The notes beneath the pieces were generated by a model. It was not told the DNA's origin. It did no database searches and was given only the letters and a program-made list of their open reading frames with translations. From NCBI GenBank assembly GCA_005793645.1, contig SXRG01000060.1, positions 1 through 14,549 of the forward strand: a stretch of DNA of 14,549 bases, given 5' to 3'. The DNA comes from Burkholderiales bacterium. Its GTDB lineage: Bacteria > Pseudomonadota > Gammaproteobacteria > Burkholderiales > Thiobacillaceae. Below, in pieces: positions 13,141 to 14,549 of this stretch. Each line of letters begins with the position of its first letter. The stretch's first letter is position 1. The position numbers were made by a program, and so were the translations under genes.

Positions 13141-14549
13141 ATGCCCACACAAGACCGCCTCATCAATCGTGAACTTGGCATCCTGGAATTTAACCGCCGG
13201 GTCCTAGCCCAGGCCGAGGACCTGACTACCCCGCTTCTGGAACGGTTACGTTTTCTAAGCATTACCTCCAGCAACATGGACGAGTTCTTCGAGGTCCGCG
13301 TCTCGGGGATCAAGGAGCAGATGGAACTTACCCCCAACCAGCGTGGCCCGGATGGTCTGACCCCGCGCCAAGCCTATGCCTTGATCACCGAAACAGCACA
13401 CCAGATCGTCGCTCGCCAGTACGAAGTCCTCAACCGTGAGGTCCTTCCGGCGCTCGCTGCCGAAGGCATCCGTTTTTTCCGTCGCACGCACTGGACAAAC
13501 GAACAGGCCGAGTGGATCCGCAATTTCTTTTTCAGTGATCTCATGCCGGTCCTCACCCCTATTGGACTGGATCCCTCGCACCCTTTTCCCAATGTCATCA
13601 ACAAGAGTCTCAACTTCGCCGTCGAACTGTCCGGAAAAGACGCCTTCGGCCGTAACTCGAGCCATGCGGTCGTGCAGGCGCCACGCGTCTTGCCACGCGT
13701 GATTCAACTGCCCCCCGAGATTTCCGGCTGTGACTACGGCTTCGTGTTTCTGTCCTCCATCCTGCACGCCCATGTCGGCGAACTGTTCTCTGGCATGGAG
13801 GTCCTCGGCTGCTACCAGTTCCGTGTCACCCGAAATTCCGAATTGTTTGTGGACGATGAGGAAAACAAGAATCTGCGCGAACAACTGGCCGGTGGGCTAC
13901 CACAACGCCACTTTGGAAACGCCGTACGCCTGGAGGTGGCCGACAGTTGTCCGACCGAGATGCGCAATTTCCTACTGCAGCAATTCAATATGAACGAAAA
14001 GGACCTCTATCAGGTCAATGGCCCGGTTAACCTGGTGCGGTTGATGAATGTGCCGGACCTGGTTGATCGACCGGACCTCAAGTTCCCGCCCTTCACCGCC
14101 ACCCTCCCCTCCCACTTGCTCAAACATCCCGATATTTTCAAGGCCACCTCACAAGGAGATATCCTCCTCCATCACCCCTACCAGAGCTTCCAGCCGGTTA
14201 TGGATTTTCTGCGCCAGGCCTCGGTCGACAAGCAGGTCCTGGCCATCAAGCTCACCGTATACCGCACCGGCAGCGAATCCGAATTGATGCAACACCTGAT
14301 TGCCGCCGCACAAAATGGCAAAGAGGTCACTGCCGTGGTCGAACTGATGGCCCGTTTTGACGAAGAAGCCAACATCAACTGGGCCGAGCGCCTGGAAAAG
14401 GCCGGTGCCCATATCGTCTACGGTGTGGTCGGTTACAAGACCCACGCCAAGCTGGCGCTGGTAGTGCGCCGCGAAGACGGCAAGATCCGTCGCTACGCGC
14501 ACCTCGGTACCGGAAACTATCACCCACGCACCACCCGCCTGTACACCGA
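13141..14549 (+). CDS. ppk1: Polyphosphate kinase 1 (partial, C-terminus outside window)
   Basis: PPK1 reversibly transfers the gamma phosphate of ATP to inorganic polyphosphate, usually at the inner membrane. About 469 of an expected 690 or so residues are present and the frame is open to the right edge. The N-terminal domain has INRELGILEFNRRVL (8-22) and RLRFLSITSSNMDEFFEVR (35-53), typical of PPK1. The block DILLHHPYQSFQPVMDFLRQA and KLTVYRTGSESELMQHLIAAAQNGKEVTAVVELMARFDEEANI mark the first catalytic (PLD-like) domain. YKTHAKLALVVRRE holds the conserved His equivalent to the autophosphorylated His435 of E. coli, followed by HLGTGNYHPRTTRLYT at the edge. An in-frame ATG at 13108 is an alternative start; neither ATG has a clear Shine-Dalgarno. 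The usual Ser/Trp in NRELSxLxFN is Gly-Ile here. Confidence 0.96.
   Translation, partial: MPTQDRLINRELGILEFNRRVLAQAEDLTTPLLERLRFLSITSSNMDEFFEVRVSGIKEQMELTPNQRGPDGLTPRQAYALITETAHQIVARQYEVLNREVLPALAAEGIRFFRRTHWTNEQAEWIRNFFFSDLMPVLTPIGLDPSHPFPNVINKSLNFAVELSGKDAFGRNSSHAVVQAPRVLPRVIQLPPEISGCDYGFVFLSSILHAHVGELFSGMEVLGCYQFRVTRNSELFVDDEENKNLREQLAGGLPQRHFGNAVRLEVADSCPTEMRNFLLQQFNMNEKDLYQVNGPVNLVRLMNVPDLVDRPDLKFPPFTATLPSHLLKHPDIFKATSQGDILLHHPYQSFQPVMDFLRQASVDKQVLAIKLTVYRTGSESELMQHLIAAAQNGKEVTAVVELMARFDEEANINWAERLEKAGAHIVYGVVGYKTHAKLALVVRREDGKIRRYAHLGTGNYHPRTTRLYT

Noticed and set aside
13255..13884. Minus-strand open frame of 209 codons over the ppk1 region
   Set aside because: The plus-strand frame from 13141 to the edge encodes an unmistakable PPK1; the minus frame is its shadow.
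1..14549. CRISPR array, transposon, prophage or toxin-antitoxin system
   Set aside because: No regularly spaced repeats, transposase, integrase or small paired toxin-antitoxin genes were seen; all sizeable frames are explained by metabolic or housekeeping genes.

Overview
The window reads as chromosomal DNA of a chemolithotrophic sulfur-oxidising proteobacterium that can respire nitrate. The evidence is a Tat-exported SoxB, a DsrC/TusE-family protein, a TauE/SafE-type anion exporter and a complete napDAGHB periplasmic nitrate reductase operon. Protein flavour (MoaC, CrcB, PPK1) suggests Betaproteobacteria of the Thiobacillus/Sulfuricella kind, but a gammaproteobacterial host cannot be excluded from sequence alone. 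No tRNA, rRNA, CRISPR array, insertion sequence or phage gene was seen, and no gene-free stretch exceeds 300 bases.

Layout. A DEAD-box RNA helicase runs off the left edge (minus strand). soxB follows (460-2175, minus) with two terminator-like hairpins behind it, then a BepA-like M48 metalloprotease with a TPR-like tail (2405-3886, minus). moaC (3945-4421) is divergent on the plus strand. Next come five genes on the minus strand: a small exported protein of unknown function (4546-4833), a DsrC/TusE-like protein lacking one of the two DsrC cysteines (4944-5276), a stand-alone PuuD-type membrane domain (5388-5933), a TSUP exporter (6079-6840) and the fluoride channel CrcB (6857-7234).

The nap operon (12877 down to 7483, minus) has the order napD-napA-napG-napH-napB. 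NapA resembles the long campylobacterial form. NapGH is the only quinol-oxidising module and there is no NapC. NapB carries a lipobox. The promoter region has a perfect FNR box placed as in a class II activated promoter. Strong palindromes separate napA from napG. Divergently from napD, polyphosphate kinase (ppk1) begins at 13141 and runs off the right edge.

How the genes fit together: SoxB releases sulfate from SoxY-bound intermediates in the periplasm; the DsrC/TusE-like protein probably handles sulfur transfer in the cytoplasm; the TSUP protein may export sulfite or a related anion; MoaC makes the molybdopterin precursor that NapA needs; and Nap takes electrons from quinol to nitrate when oxygen is low. 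The most interesting new-looking signal is that the DsrC/TusE-like gene and the PuuD-like membrane gene share a 17-base identical translation start region and a related TTGACA...TCAA-type inverted repeat upstream, which suggests co-regulation of two proteins not usually linked.
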